From Jeotgalibaca porci (GTDB lineage: Bacteria > Bacillota > Bacilli > Lactobacillales > Aerococcaceae), in contig NZ_CP049889.1 of NCBI RefSeq assembly GCF_011299095.1, positions 1,840,501-1,904,500 on the forward strand: a stretch of DNA of 64,000 nt. The letters run 5' to 3'. A program made the position numbers and the translations under genes. Under the pieces are notes generated by a model. It did no database searches, was not told the origin of the DNA, and worked only from the letters and a program-made list of their open reading frames with translations. Below are positions 1 to 10,792 of the stretch, in pieces. The stretch's first letter is position 1; each line of letters begins with the position of its first letter.

Positions 1-444
1 ATGATCAGTGCCTTTAACTTGTTAGTTATTCGGACGTATATCCGCGGTATTCCTGAAAGTTTGGTCGAATCGGCTCAAATTGATGGCGCCGGGTATTTCA
101 CAATATTCATGAAAGTTATTATCCCGCTATGTAAACCTGTTTTGGCAACGGTAGCCTTGTTTATCGCTGTTGGACAATGGAACTCATGGTTTGACACAAT
201 GATCTATAATGGTTTTAGCGAACGCTACACAACCTTGCAATATGAATTGATGAAGCTTCTTTCATCCGTAACGAGTCAAGGGGCAAATGCGAACGACATG
301 AAGAATGCCGGAGCATCAATGGTAACTCCAATGTCCATTCGTGCAGCAACAACAATTATTACAGCTTTACCTATTGTGTGTCTGTATCCATTTTTACAAC
401 GTTACTTTATTAGTGGTTTAACAATTGGTGGGGTAAAAGAATAA
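1..444 (+). CDS. Carbohydrate ABC transporter permease, C-terminal part (YtcP/MalG type)
   Basis: The reading frame is open to the window edge, so the true start lies upstream; the ATG at base 1 is probably internal. About 147 residues remain of a family of about 290. The EAA-loop signature for contact with the ATPase is visible near residues 20-40 (ESAQIDGAGY, then IIPLCKPVLATVAL). The ending SGLTIGGVKE is typical of the LplC/YtcP branch of MalG-like permeases. It is an inner-membrane subunit of a sugar or oligosaccharide importer. A YesL-like protein follows after 11 bases and a GH51 arabinofuranosidase after that, so arabino-oligosaccharides are the inferred substrate. Confidence 0.9.
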   Translation: MISAFNLLVIRTYIRGIPESLVESAQIDGAGYFTIFMKVIIPLCKPVLATVALFIAVGQWNSWFDTMIYNGFSERYTTLQYELMKLLSSVTSQGANANDMKNAGASMVTPMSIRAATTIITALPIVCLYPFLQRYFISGLTIGGVKE

Positions 445-455
445 GAGGGATAAAT

Positions 456-2680
<2,225 letters not shown>

Positions 2681-2685
2681 AACGT

Positions 2686-2718
2686 AAACCCTCTCGAACA
2701 GTAAGTTTGAGAGGGTTT
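2686..2718 (+). terminator. Rho-independent terminator after GH51
   Basis: Arms 2686-2699 and 2705-2718 pair over 14 positions with one G-U pair, closing on a short loop. The T-tract is weak (TTTATTATG), but the position directly after the stop codon supports termination. Confidence 0.7.
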
Positions 2719-2777
2719 ATTATGTCTATATTAGGAGTGTTCAACACTTCAGTTAATAAAAATCTATAGGACACAAA

Positions 2778-2806
2778 GAGAGGGCGGGTACACTCCCAGC
2801 CCTCTC
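2778..2806 (-). terminator. Hairpin terminator of the ArsR-like gene
   Basis: GAGAGGGC at 2778-2785 pairs with GCCCTCTC at 2799-2806. On the minus strand it follows the stop codon of the regulator directly and is followed by TTTGTG. It could also stop leftover plus-strand transcription. Confidence 0.55.
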
Positions 2807-2808
2807 GC

Positions 2809-3711
2809 TTATGAATAATAAGTTTTGACTACGATATCTTGCTCATGATTCCCAAAGTATTTACCAAATAGAGTAACGCCACCGACGTTTTGAGCGTCTT
2901 CCTTAACCTCTATTTTGAGATTCCAAATATCTAAGCGATCGTTGATGTCCAATAAAGTAACATCAGATATAGGATCGCCATCCATATATGTTCCGTGATT
3001 CGTGATTCGAATTGTTTTCAATAGCCCATACTGATTCAAATTGTCTGGCCAGTACTCGGGATTCAAACGGCCGCGAGTATCAGAAAAATCACCTGGACTA
3101 GTCCAGGTTCCAAGCTCGACATCATTTAAAGTAAAGGTTATGTCAGATGGCCAAACATCATTTGAGAACGGGAACTCGGAACTAATCTCCATACTAATGT
3201 CTATTTGCTGCAAAATATTTTCGGGTTTAATAAAATTCGGTGTCTTGTATTCCACATAGCCGGATGTAAACCATAAAATACTAGCATTCATTCTACGGGA
3301 ATCCATAAAGTATTTGGCCTCATCAACATTACCGATAAAATCTTTGTTGTCGGCCAAACCACATGATGGTTCAATATGATAGTCTGTATAGTGACCAATC
3401 GGAATCGAAACTTCATACAATTCATAGGAAGGATAGATTTGAACAGGGAATACCACATCGATGTGATCAACTTTCAGTATTGAAACTTTTTGAGTACCAG
3501 ATTTACCTGGAATGCGTTCGGTTTTAATAATTTTTGCATCTTCCAATTTATTAATATGCTTCGAGACAATTGCACTGCTTAATTGGAGTTCTTCAGCTAG
3601 TTCTTTAATATTCATAATGCGTTTGGATAATAATTGGATAATCTTAAGACGGACCTCGCTTGCAAGAGCTTCGTACACAATGAGGGAGTTCTCAGTAATA
3701 TCAAGTTGCAT
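2809..3711 (-). CDS. ArsR-type winged-helix regulator with large C-terminal domain
   Basis: A 300-residue protein. Residues about 8-85 form an ArsR-like winged helix (EALASEVRLKIIQLL, then IKELAEELQLSSAIVSKHI). The remaining 215 residues look mostly beta-rich and match no domain I can name; they may sense a ligand. No Cys-rich metal site typical of ArsR/SmtB is visible, so metal sensing is unlikely. I chose the ATG at 3711 because AGGTGAAAG is well placed just upstream; the upstream TTG adds six residues. The gene diverges from the binding-protein operon and is flanked by arabinan genes, so control of this island is inferred. Confidence 0.8.
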   Translation of the reverse strand: MQLDITENSLIVYEALASEVRLKIIQLLSKRIMNIKELAEELQLSSAIVSKHINKLEDAKIIKTERIPGKSGTQKVSILKVDHIDVVFPVQIYPSYELYEVSIPIGHYTDYHIEPSCGLADNKDFIGNVDEAKYFMDSRRMNASILWFTSGYVEYKTPNFIKPENILQQIDISMEISSEFPFSNDVWPSDITFTLNDVELGTWTSPGDFSDTRGRLNPEYWPDNLNQYGLLKTIRITNHGTYMDGDPISDVTLLDINDRLDIWNLKIEVKEDAQNVGGVTLFGKYFGNHEQDIVVKTYYS

Positions 3712-3731
3712 TCTTTCACCTACTCTCAAAA

Positions 3732-3754
3732 TTAATATATAAGGTTAATATATA
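3732..3754. promoter_or_regulatory. Direct repeat TTAATATATA x2, candidate autoregulatory site
   Basis: The 10-mer TTAATATATA occurs at 3732-3741 and again at 3745-3754, offset by 13 bases. It overlaps the -10 and start region of the minus-strand promoter of the ArsR-like gene, which is a sensible place for autorepression. No binding data are implied. Confidence 0.4.
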
Positions 3755-3775
3755 TGTTTACGTTATAAAAGTCAA
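3747..3775 (-). promoter_or_regulatory. Promoter of the ArsR-like gene
   Basis: On the minus strand TTGACT (3775-3770), a 17-base spacer and TATATT (3752-3747) lie about 36 bases before the start codon. Confidence 0.6.
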
Positions 3776-3887
3776 TAAAAATTAAACAGGTACAATAAAG
3801 ATATAAAAAACGGCAATTAAATTAGTTATGGTTAACGTTTTAGTTAATAATAAAATTAAAAAAACAGTATAAATAACAAAAACATTA

Positions 3888-3916
3888 TTGACAACGCTTT
3901 CAATTAAATATATACT
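3888..3916 (+). promoter_or_regulatory. Sugar-operon promoter overlapped by a perfect cre site
   Basis: TTGACA (3888-3893), exactly 17 bases, TATACT (3911-3916). The 16 bases 3888-3903 match the CcpA consensus WTGNNARCGNWWWCAW at every position and cover the -35 box, so catabolite repression by promoter occlusion is predicted. The start would be near 3923, leaving a leader of about 225 bases. A 10-base palindrome CTGTGCACAG at 3943-3952 lies about 20 bases into the leader and could be a second operator. Upstream, TTAAC at 3832-3836 and GTTAA at 3843-3847 form a weak dyad. I see nothing else in the 3730-4134 gap. Confidence 0.8.
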
Positions 3917-4149
3917 TTACTCAAAAGTTAAGGCATTTTGACCTGTGCACAGTTGATTTGCTTCTAACCGTTATTAGAATTTAGTTTTAAAAAAGAAAAG
4001 GTATGACTCAACTCCGAAGCGAATAAAACGATGTGTTAGATTAACGTAACAATATTATTTACTGACAGCAATACAGATAGATACTATTTTAACTCTTTTC
4101 TTGGAATACCATTCACGTAGAAAAAAACTAACTAATGGAGGGGTTCAAT

Positions 4150-5517
4150 TTGTTTAACAAAAGAAAGATGCTCGCAGGTTCATTATCTTTTTTATCAGCT
4201 TTAGCACTAGTAGGGTGTGGAGGAGGAGAAACTGCCGATAGCGGAGGATCTCAAGGCACAGGCGGAAGTGATGGAGATAAAGAACTCACATTCATGTTCA
4301 GGGGTGGCGAAGATGAGAAAAAGGCATACCAAGCAGCGATAAATGCATTTGAGGATGCTAATCCTGGTGTAAGTGTAAATGTTATTTCGACAGATGCTGA
4401 TCAATATGCAACGAAGCTTCAGGCAGCAATAGCTGGAAATGATATTCCTGACGTATTTTATGTCGAACAAGGGGATGTTATGGCTTATGTAGATAATGGT
4501 ATCTTAAAAGACATTACTGAAGAAGTGGAAAATTCTGATTTCGATATTGAAAATGTTTGGGAGTACGGAATTAATAGTTACCGATATGACGGAAAAAATA
4601 TTGGACAAGGAAATATCTATGGCTTACCGAAAGATGTTGGGCCATTTGCGCTTGGGTACAACAAAGCTATGTTTGAAGAAGCAGGTATAGATTTACCAGA
4701 TCCTGATACACCATACACCTTTGAAGAATTTGTAGAAGTAGGAAAACAGCTAACTAAGGATAACGATGGAGATGGGGAGTTGGATCAATGGGCGACAGGA
4801 TTCAATGTTAACTGGTCGCTTCATGCATTTGTTTGGAGTAATGGCGGCGAGTATTTAAGTGAAGATTACTCTGAAGTTTTAATTGATAGTCCAGAATTTA
4901 TAGAAGCTCTACAATATTTTGCGGATTTACAAAACGTTCATGGACTAACACCTTCAGTAGCACAAGCACAAACTTTAGATACTTATCAACGCTGGATGAA
5001 TGGAGAGATTGCTTTCTTCCCTGTTGGACCTTGGGATATGAGTACATATGCGACACTTGATTTCGAATATGATTTAGTTCCGTGGCCTGCTGGTAAGACG
5101 GGTGTTGCGGCAACATATATTGGATCGTTGGGAATCGGTGTATCAGAAGCAACTAAGCATGTGGATGAAGCAATTGAATTAGCGATGTATCTTTCGACCT
5201 CTAAAGAAGGTCAACAACAATTGGTAGATGCACAAATACAAATTCCTAACTTAATTGATATGGCAGATGAATGGGCTGCTGATACGGAATCAGTTCCAAA
5301 CAATAAAAAGGAATTTGTTGATATCGTAGGTGAATATGGTCGTGCTTTACCTGCTGCAAGAACTTATACTGCAGAATGGTATGACGAGTTTTTCATCAAT
5401 ATTCAACCGGTGTTAGATGGAGAGCAAACAGCTGAAGAATATGTGAAGCAAGTTCAACCAAGAATGCAAGAATTACTAGATGCATCCATTATTCAGCACG
5501 AGCAATCAGCTAATTAA
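4150..5517 (+). CDS. Sugar ABC transporter substrate-binding lipoprotein
   Basis: Extracytoplasmic solute-binding protein of family 1 (MalE/LacE-like), about 455 residues. A basic N-terminus and hydrophobic stretch lead to the lipobox ALVGC, after which a Gly/Ser-rich linker precedes the binding fold. I propose TTG at 4150 as start: GGAGGGG at 4137-4143 is ideally spaced from it but overlaps the in-frame ATG at 4135. It is first in an operon with two permeases (5583-7366). No ATPase is encoded here, so a shared MsmX-type ATPase elsewhere is expected. The substrate is inferred from neighbours to be arabino-oligosaccharides. Confidence 0.92.
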   Translation: MFNKRKMLAGSLSFLSALALVGCGGGETADSGGSQGTGGSDGDKELTFMFRGGEDEKKAYQAAINAFEDANPGVSVNVISTDADQYATKLQAAIAGNDIPDVFYVEQGDVMAYVDNGILKDITEEVENSDFDIENVWEYGINSYRYDGKNIGQGNIYGLPKDVGPFALGYNKAMFEEAGIDLPDPDTPYTFEEFVEVGKQLTKDNDGDGELDQWATGFNVNWSLHAFVWSNGGEYLSEDYSEVLIDSPEFIEALQYFADLQNVHGLTPSVAQAQTLDTYQRWMNGEIAFFPVGPWDMSTYATLDFEYDLVPWPAGKTGVAATYIGSLGIGVSEATKHVDEAIELAMYLSTSKEGQQQLVDAQIQIPNLIDMADEWAADTESVPNNKKEFVDIVGEYGRALPAARTYTAEWYDEFFINIQPVLDGEQTAEEYVKQVQPRMQELLDASIIQHEQSAN

Positions 5518-5523
5518 TTTTAT

Positions 5524-5558
5524 GAAAGAGCATCTAACTGCCTGTGAGATGCTCTTTC
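5524..5558 (+). terminator. Intercistronic hairpin after the binding-protein gene
   Basis: Perfect 12-bp arms (5524-5535 and 5547-5558) with an 11-base loop, and only a short T-poor tail. It may act as a partial terminator or 3' mRNA stabiliser that lets the binding protein be made in excess over the permeases. Confidence 0.65.
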
Positions 5559-5582
5559 TCTATTAAGGAGGTTAAATTAATC

Positions 5583-6515
5583 ATGGAAACAAATACATTG
5601 GGTAATACCCAGATAAAAAAGACGAAAAAAAGTAAGAGTAAACTTTACAACAATGAGTATCGCGCTGCTTTTTTGTTTATCTTGATTCCGATAATCGGTT
5701 TTATTATTTTTACTTTATTTCCTTTCTTTGTGAGTTTATACGGTTCGTTTACAGATTGGAACGGAATTGGTCAGATGAATTTCACAGGACTGACCAACTA
5801 TAAAAATTTAATTAAAGATCCATATTTTTGGAAAACGCTTGGTAATACTTTTTATTTAATGCTTGGGATCCCAGTTGGACTAATTTTATCTTTCTTACTG
5901 GCTTCAGCATTAAACAGAAAAATTGTCGGGAAAACTTTTTTCAGGGTTATCTACTATATTCCGGTCGTGTCATCACTGGCAGCTATTTCGATTTTATGGC
6001 AGTGGGCGTACAACGGCGACTTCGGTCTAGTTAATCAGGCTTTAGCACTAATTGGTGTTGAGGGGCCCAACTGGCTTCAAAATGTGAACACAATCAAACC
6101 AGCTATTATCATTATGACAGTTTGGAAAGGTTTAGGTTATTCCATGCTCTTATATCTTGCAGCTATCCAAAGTGTTCCAAAAACCTTTTATGAAGCTGCT
6201 GAACTGGACGGTGCAAATGCTTTACAAAGATTTAAATATATTACGTGGCCTATGGTGAGACCTATTACATTCTTTTTAATTGTCACAAATATTATAGGCG
6301 GTTCACAAATGTTTACCGAAATTAATATCATGACGCCAACTGGTGGTCCACAGTATTCATCAGCAACTGTTGTCTGGTATTTATGGAGACAAGCTTTCAA
6401 TAACTGGAAAATGGGTTATGCTTCCGCGATTTCGGTTGTTCTTGGTGTGTTGATATTCGTTATTACAGCATTACAGTTCCACCTGAATAAACGTTCTGAT
6501 TACAAGTTAGATTAA
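5583..6515 (+). CDS. Sugar ABC transporter permease (MalF/LacF type)
   Basis: A 310-residue inner-membrane protein with six predicted transmembrane segments starting near residue 30 and an EAA loop (FYEAAELDGANALQRF) that contacts the ATPase. The ATG at 5583 is chosen because AAGGAGG at 5565-5571 precedes it; the upstream in-frame ATG at 5544 lies inside the intercistronic hairpin and has no ribosome binding site. It pairs with the permease encoded 15 bases downstream. Predicted role: arabino-oligosaccharide uptake with the lipoprotein upstream. Confidence 0.93.
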   Translation: METNTLGNTQIKKTKKSKSKLYNNEYRAAFLFILIPIIGFIIFTLFPFFVSLYGSFTDWNGIGQMNFTGLTNYKNLIKDPYFWKTLGNTFYLMLGIPVGLILSFLLASALNRKIVGKTFFRVIYYIPVVSSLAAISILWQWAYNGDFGLVNQALALIGVEGPNWLQNVNTIKPAIIIMTVWKGLGYSMLLYLAAIQSVPKTFYEAAELDGANALQRFKYITWPMVRPITFFLIVTNIIGGSQMFTEINIMTPTGGPQYSSATVVWYLWRQAFNNWKMGYASAISVVLGVLIFVITALQFHLNKRSDYKLD

Positions 6516-6529
6516 GGAGGCCCATTAAA

Positions 6530-7366
6530 ATGAAAAATGAATCTAGAAAGGTGAATGGGCTGATAACACTCATTCTTGCAATAGGAGGAATCATAATGAT
6601 TGCTCCCTTACTTTGGATGATTTCGACATCATTTAAGAATAAGGCGGGTGTATTTTCTTTACCCCCACAATGGATTCCGGATCCATTCACATTTGAGGCA
6701 TTTGAAAGGCTGAGTGAGCTAAGCACACTTTGGAGTGGAATTAAGAACTCGATAATTGTATCTCTTTCTGTAACGGTTGTCGGAAGTATCACTTCCAGTA
6801 TCGCAGCTTTTTCATTTGCCAAACTAAGATTGCCTTATAAAAACCTTATATTCTTATTGTTGTTGTCTGGTTTGATGATACCGTATCCAAGTATAATGAT
6901 TCCGCAATTTGTTATGTTTTCTAAAATTGGTTGGGTTAATACATTGTTGCCCTTAATAGTTCCTGGGATGTTTGGGAATATCACAATGATATTTTTCTTA
7001 AAACAGTATTTAAATAATATTCCAGATTCTATCATTGAAGCAGCGAAAATTGACGGTGCGACATACATGCAAACGTTCACTAAGTTAATATTTCCAGCTA
7101 TAAAACCGGCAATTGCAGCGCAATTTATATTATGGTTTATGGGAGCTTGGAATGATTATCTAGCGCCATTACTATATTTGAATAGTCCTGAGAAACAAAC
7201 ATTACAAGTTGTTATAGCTAACTTGAATGCTGCCTATGCTATTCAAACCGACTATCCACTCATAATGGCTGCTTCTGTTATATCATTAATTCCCGTATTA
7301 ACGGTATTTATTATTTTCCAAAGACAGATTATTGAATCTGTGGCATTAAGTGGGGTCAAAGGATAA
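6530..7366 (+). CDS. Sugar ABC transporter permease (MalG/LacG type)
   Basis: A 278-residue partner permease with six hydrophobic segments and an EAA loop (IIEAAKIDGATYMQTF). It ends SVALSGVKG, the usual end of this branch. AAGGAGG precedes the ATG. It forms the transmembrane dimer with the 5583-6515 product and is followed by the second YesL-like gene. Confidence 0.93.
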   Translation: MKNESRKVNGLITLILAIGGIIMIAPLLWMISTSFKNKAGVFSLPPQWIPDPFTFEAFERLSELSTLWSGIKNSIIVSLSVTVVGSITSSIAAFSFAKLRLPYKNLIFLLLLSGLMIPYPSIMIPQFVMFSKIGWVNTLLPLIVPGMFGNITMIFFLKQYLNNIPDSIIEAAKIDGATYMQTFTKLIFPAIKPAIAAQFILWFMGAWNDYLAPLLYLNSPEKQTLQVVIANLNAAYAIQTDYPLIMAASVISLIPVLTVFIIFQRQIIESVALSGVKG

Positions 7367-7400
7367 CTTAAAAAATGATTTATAAAGGGAGGAGTATTTG

Positions 7401-8024
7401 ATGGAGTGGTCAGATAAAGCAATGAGATGGATGGAAATAATCATGTATTTGGTGTTATTAAATAGCTTATGGTTATTAGGTGTCGCTGTTGGAGTAGGTA
7501 TCCTAGGTTTTTTCCCGGCTTCATTTGCACTGTTCAAGATATTTAACGACGAAGATTTATTTGAACCACAAAATCGTCTTCTTCCAATAATAAAAAGTTA
7601 TATTTCTTACTATTTAAAGTTTTTTGTTAAAGCAAATTGTATTGGAGCTATTTACGCTGTAATGGGATTCATTACCTATTTCAATATAACTCTAATGAAA
7701 CAAGAAGCCTTAATGGCGGCTATATTACTAATTCCAACACTCCTCTTCTTACTATATATATTTGTAACAGCCGTCTTATTCTCCCCTGTAATAATTATGG
7801 GGGAAGGAGATATTAAGTCTAAAATTAAAGTCATTATCACTGGTCCGTTGTTACTTCCCAAAACTAGTATTTTTACTCTTGGGCTTATGTCTATCAGTAT
7901 TATTATTGCTTATCTCATTCCAATAAGCATGTTACTCTTTTTGATTTCTGCAACAATATTCACGATGAATAAAGTGACTATATATGAGCTTTATGAGAAA
8001 AAAGTTTTAATAAAAACAATATAA
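7401..8024 (+). CDS. YesL-like membrane protein (DUF624 family), second copy
   Basis: A 207-residue protein with hydrophobic segments near residues 12-40, 70-95, 100-130 and 155-185 and the early GFFPASFALFKI motif of the family. ATG at 7401 has GGGAGGAG at 7387-7394; the upstream TTG does not. Like the copy at 456-1097 it follows sugar permease genes. Function unknown; the repeated pairing with permeases in this island suggests a linked role. Confidence 0.8.
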   Translation: MEWSDKAMRWMEIIMYLVLLNSLWLLGVAVGVGILGFFPASFALFKIFNDEDLFEPQNRLLPIIKSYISYYLKFFVKANCIGAIYAVMGFITYFNITLMKQEALMAAILLIPTLLFLLYIFVTAVLFSPVIIMGEGDIKSKIKVIITGPLLLPKTSIFTLGLMSISIIIAYLIPISMLLFLISATIFTMNKVTIYELYEKKVLIKTI

Positions 8025-8036
8025 AGGATGAATGTT

Positions 8037-8990
8037 ATGACTAGCAAACGCATATACAACAACCCAATCGTTATCGAACGCGCTGATCCGTGGGTATACA
8101 AACACACGGATGGTTATTACTATTTCACTGGATCAGTTCCGGGATATCAAGAAATAGAAGTGAGAAGAGCAAGAACATTAAACGAGCTAAGTGATGGTGA
8201 AACTGCGACTGTATGGACAGCACATGATTCTGGACCAATGAGCCAGTTGATTTGGGCGCCGGAAATTCACTATTTAAATGATAAATGGTATATCTACTTC
8301 GCAGCAGCGGGAAATCCCGATGTGGCAAAAGGGACATTCCAACACCGAATGTACGTACTAGAGTGTAGTGACGAAAATCCTTTAACGGGTACGTGGATTG
8401 AAAAAGGTCAAGTGAAAACAGCTTTTGAGAGTTTTAGTCTGGACGCGACTGTCTTTGAATGGAAAGATGAACTCTATTATGTTTGGGCACAAAAAGATCC
8501 GGCTATTCCTGGGAACTCAAACCTCTATATTTCAGCAATGGAAAACCCTTGGACCTTAAAAGGTGAACAAATTCTTTTGTCCATTCCACACTATGACTGG
8601 GAAAAGGTTGGATTTTGGGTAAATGAGGGAGCAGCGGTTATTATTCGTCACAACACGATTTTTATCACATATTCTGGAAGTGCTACGGACGAGAATTATT
8701 GTATGGGTCTGCTGTGGGCGGATGGAGATTCTGATTTATTGGATGGCTACAATTGGCATAAGAGTGAAGAACCGGTATTTATGAGTTCAGAAGAAAATAG
8801 TCTGTATGGACCCGGACACAACAGTTTTACAATTAGTGAAGACGGTGAAGAAGATATTCTTATTTATCATGCAAGACCAAAAAAAGTAGAAGCAGGCGAT
8901 CCGCTAGATGTTCCCGACCGTCATGCAAATGCACAAGTATTTACTTGGAATGAAGCGGGATTCCCTGAATTTGGTGAACCAGGAAAATAA
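8037..8990 (+). CDS. GH43 arabinofuranosidase, probably exo-alpha-1,5 acting
   Basis: A 317-residue single-domain five-bladed beta-propeller enzyme without signal peptide, hence cytoplasmic. The GH43 triad is visible: base Asp17 (ERADPWV), pKa-modulating Asp136 (SLDATVF) and acid Glu197 (VNEGAAV). The late GPGHNSFT motif provides the conserved His and resembles GH43 subfamily 26 exo-1,5-alpha-L-arabinofuranosidases. Two ATGs (8028, 8037) compete; I prefer 8037 because AAAGGA at 8023-8028 is then correctly spaced. A xylosidase activity cannot be excluded, but every neighbour concerns arabinose. Confidence 0.88.
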   Translation: MTSKRIYNNPIVIERADPWVYKHTDGYYYFTGSVPGYQEIEVRRARTLNELSDGETATVWTAHDSGPMSQLIWAPEIHYLNDKWYIYFAAAGNPDVAKGTFQHRMYVLECSDENPLTGTWIEKGQVKTAFESFSLDATVFEWKDELYYVWAQKDPAIPGNSNLYISAMENPWTLKGEQILLSIPHYDWEKVGFWVNEGAAVIIRHNTIFITYSGSATDENYCMGLLWADGDSDLLDGYNWHKSEEPVFMSSEENSLYGPGHNSFTISEDGEEDILIYHARPKKVEAGDPLDVPDRHANAQVFTWNEAGFPEFGEPGK

Positions 8991-9010
8991 CTTAAAAGGA
9001 TGATAAAACA

Positions 9011-10462
9011 TTGAAGAAAATTATTGTTGACTCAACTCGAGAGACTGGAACAATTAGCAAGTATATCTATGGCCAATTCGCTGAGCACTTAGGGAGATGT
9101 ATTTATGAAGGTGTCTGGGTAGGAGAAGATTCACCGATTCCACATGTAAATGGCATTCGTCAGGATGTTGTTGAGGCTTTGAGAGAAATTAAAGTTCCGG
9201 TAATTAGATGGCCAGGTGGTTGTTTTGCGGATGAGTACCATTGGAAAGATGGAATTGGCCCTGTTGAAAACCGAAAAACTATTGTAAATACACACTGGGG
9301 TGGTGTGACTGAAAATAATCATTTCGGAACGCATGAATTTTTTGAACTTTGTAAACAAGTGGGTGCTGAAGCCTATGTCAACGGAAATGTTGGGAGTGGT
9401 ACAGTTCAAGAAATGCAAGAATGGGTAGAATACATGACCATGGAAGGGACATCTCCAATGGCAGATTTAAGACGTGAAAATGGTCAAGAAGAAGCGTGGA
9501 AAATGAAGTTCTTTGGAGTTGGTAATGAGAGCTGGGGTTGCGGCGGTAATATGCGCCCTGAATACTACGCCGACTTGTATCGTCGCTATCAGACATATGT
9601 AAGAAATTACACAACGGACAGCATTTACAAAATTGCATGCGGCCCTAATATTGATGACTATGACTGGATGGAAGTTCTGATGAAGAATGCCCATCAGTTT
9701 ATGGATGGGATAAGTCTGCACCACTATTCACTGGCATCTGTATGGGAAGATAAACGTCCAGCTATTGGATTCCCTGAGAAAGAATGGTACTCATTAATTG
9801 ACAGTGCGAATTTAATGGATGAATTAATTACCAAACACAGTACAATTATGGACAAATATGATCCAGAAAAACGTGTGGGCTTAATCGTTGATGAGTGGGG
9901 ATCATGGCTAGCTGTTGAGCCAGGTACTAATCCAGGATTCCTTTACCAACAAAATACGATTCGTGATGCAATGATTGCGAGTTTAACATTAAATATTTTC
10001 CACAAGCACTCAGATCGTGTCCATATGGCGAACATCGCACAAATGGTTAATGTGCTGCAATCCATGATTTTGACGGACGGCGACCAAATGATTAAGACAC
10101 CTACGTATCATGTCTTTAATTTGTATAAGAATCACATGGATGCAACAAAGATTGATTCATGGGGTGATATGAAAGAAACAACAAGTTATACAGTGTCTAA
10201 GAAAGAGGGCATAATCACATTGTCATTCTGTAATTATGCAGTTGATGAGTCTGATGAAGTGACACTGGACCTTGGCTTCCCTATTCAAAATGTTAACGCA
10301 GAAATACTAGTTAGCGAAGAATTGGATGCACATAATACTTTTGAAGAACCGGAACGCGTGACTGTTGAAGCATTCAAAACTTACAAGGTGGATGGAGAGA
10401 CATTAATAATTACTTTGCCGCCAAAGAGCGTTGTTTCTATCTATGTGAAGGAAGAGAAATAA
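9011..10462 (+). CDS. Alpha-L-arabinofuranosidase, GH51 (second copy)
   Basis: A 483-residue cytoplasmic GH51 enzyme starting at TTG (9011), with AAAAGGA at 8994-9000; the nearby ATG at 9000 hits a stop at once. Acid/base Glu173 lies in [10 protein letters not shown] and nucleophile Glu295 in VDEWGSW. The N-terminal half has [15 protein letters not shown]. It differs clearly from the GH51 at 1181-2680 (different sequences around both glutamates), so the two probably prefer different linkages or chain lengths. Its stop overlaps the start of the next small gene (TAATG). Confidence 0.95.
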   Translation: MKKIIVDSTRETGTISKYIYGQFAEHLGRCIYEGVWVGEDSPIPHVNGIRQDVVEALREIKVPVIRWPGGCFADEYHWKDGIGPVENRKTIVNTHWGGVTENNHFGTHEFFELCKQVGAEAYVNGNVGSGTVQEMQEWVEYMTMEGTSPMADLRRENGQEEAWKMKFFGVGNESWGCGGNMRPEYYADLYRRYQTYVRNYTTDSIYKIACGPNIDDYDWMEVLMKNAHQFMDGISLHHYSLASVWEDKRPAIGFPEKEWYSLIDSANLMDELITKHSTIMDKYDPEKRVGLIVDEWGSWLAVEPGTNPGFLYQQNTIRDAMIASLTLNIFHKHSDRVHMANIAQMVNVLQSMILTDGDQMIKTPTYHVFNLYKNHMDATKIDSWGDMKETTSYTVSKKEGIITLSFCNYAVDESDEVTLDLGFPIQNVNAEILVSEELDAHNTFEEPERVTVEAFKTYKVDGETLIITLPPKSVVSIYVKEEK

Positions 10463-10707
10463 TGACCTGCTTTGGTTGCGAAAGAAATGAGCAATTACTG
10501 AAGTTGACGGATGAGAAGGTATTAGCTCTAGTTGAAGAACAACTGTCTATGGAGATTAATCTATCGTCAGATAACTTAAGAGAAAGCCGGTTAGCTATTT
10601 GCGCTAGCTGTCCATTTCGACAGTCTCATACATGCACAAAGTGCGGTTGCTATGTTGCCTTTCGTGCCAGTCTAAAATTAAAAAGCTGTCCAGTCGGAAA
10701 ATGGTAA
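10462..10707 (+). CDS. Small Cys-rich protein (DUF6171-like), putative metal binder
   Basis: An 81-residue protein translationally coupled to the GH51 gene by a TAATG overlap. It has an N-terminal CFGC pair and a C-terminal cluster CASCPF, CTKCGCY and SCPVGKW, giving eight cysteines in zinc-ribbon-like spacing. The length and pattern match the DUF6171 family as I recall it. No function is known. Its place as the last gene of the arabinan operon is the only clue. An AraR-like operator overlaps its stop codon. Confidence 0.7.
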   Translation: MTCFGCERNEQLLKLTDEKVLALVEEQLSMEINLSSDNLRESRLAICASCPFRQSHTCTKCGCYVAFRASLKLKSCPVGKW

Positions 10708-10723
10708 GTGGTACGGATAACTT
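10706..10723. promoter_or_regulatory. Candidate AraR operator upstream of araR
   Basis: An 18-base imperfect palindrome with AAGT/ACTT arms, whose reverse complement contains ATCCGTACCA. That same 10-mer recurs twice before araD (12215-12224 and 12247-12256). This resembles known AraR boxes with a central CCGTAC. Autoregulation is inferred. Confidence 0.6.
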
Positions 10724-10735
10724 CATGTAATTTCG

Positions 10736-10764
10736 TTTCAAAACCATACCTATCGTGTTATAAT
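10736..10764 (+). promoter_or_regulatory. araR promoter
   Basis: TTTCAA (10736-10741), 17 bases, perfect TATAAT (10759-10764), about 28 bases before the araR start. Confidence 0.6.
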
Positions 10765-10792
10765 ATTCTAAAATAGGTGGGGTGGGTAGGAA

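Noticed and set aside
2778-3711. Arsenic or metal resistance function for the ArsR-like regulator
   Set aside because: No cysteine or histidine cluster of a metal site and no metal transporter nearby.
4207-4470. Minus-strand ORF inside the binding-protein gene, and many similar antisense ORFs elsewhere
   Set aside because: Shadows of strongly coding frames on the other strand, without ribosome binding sites or recognisable domains.
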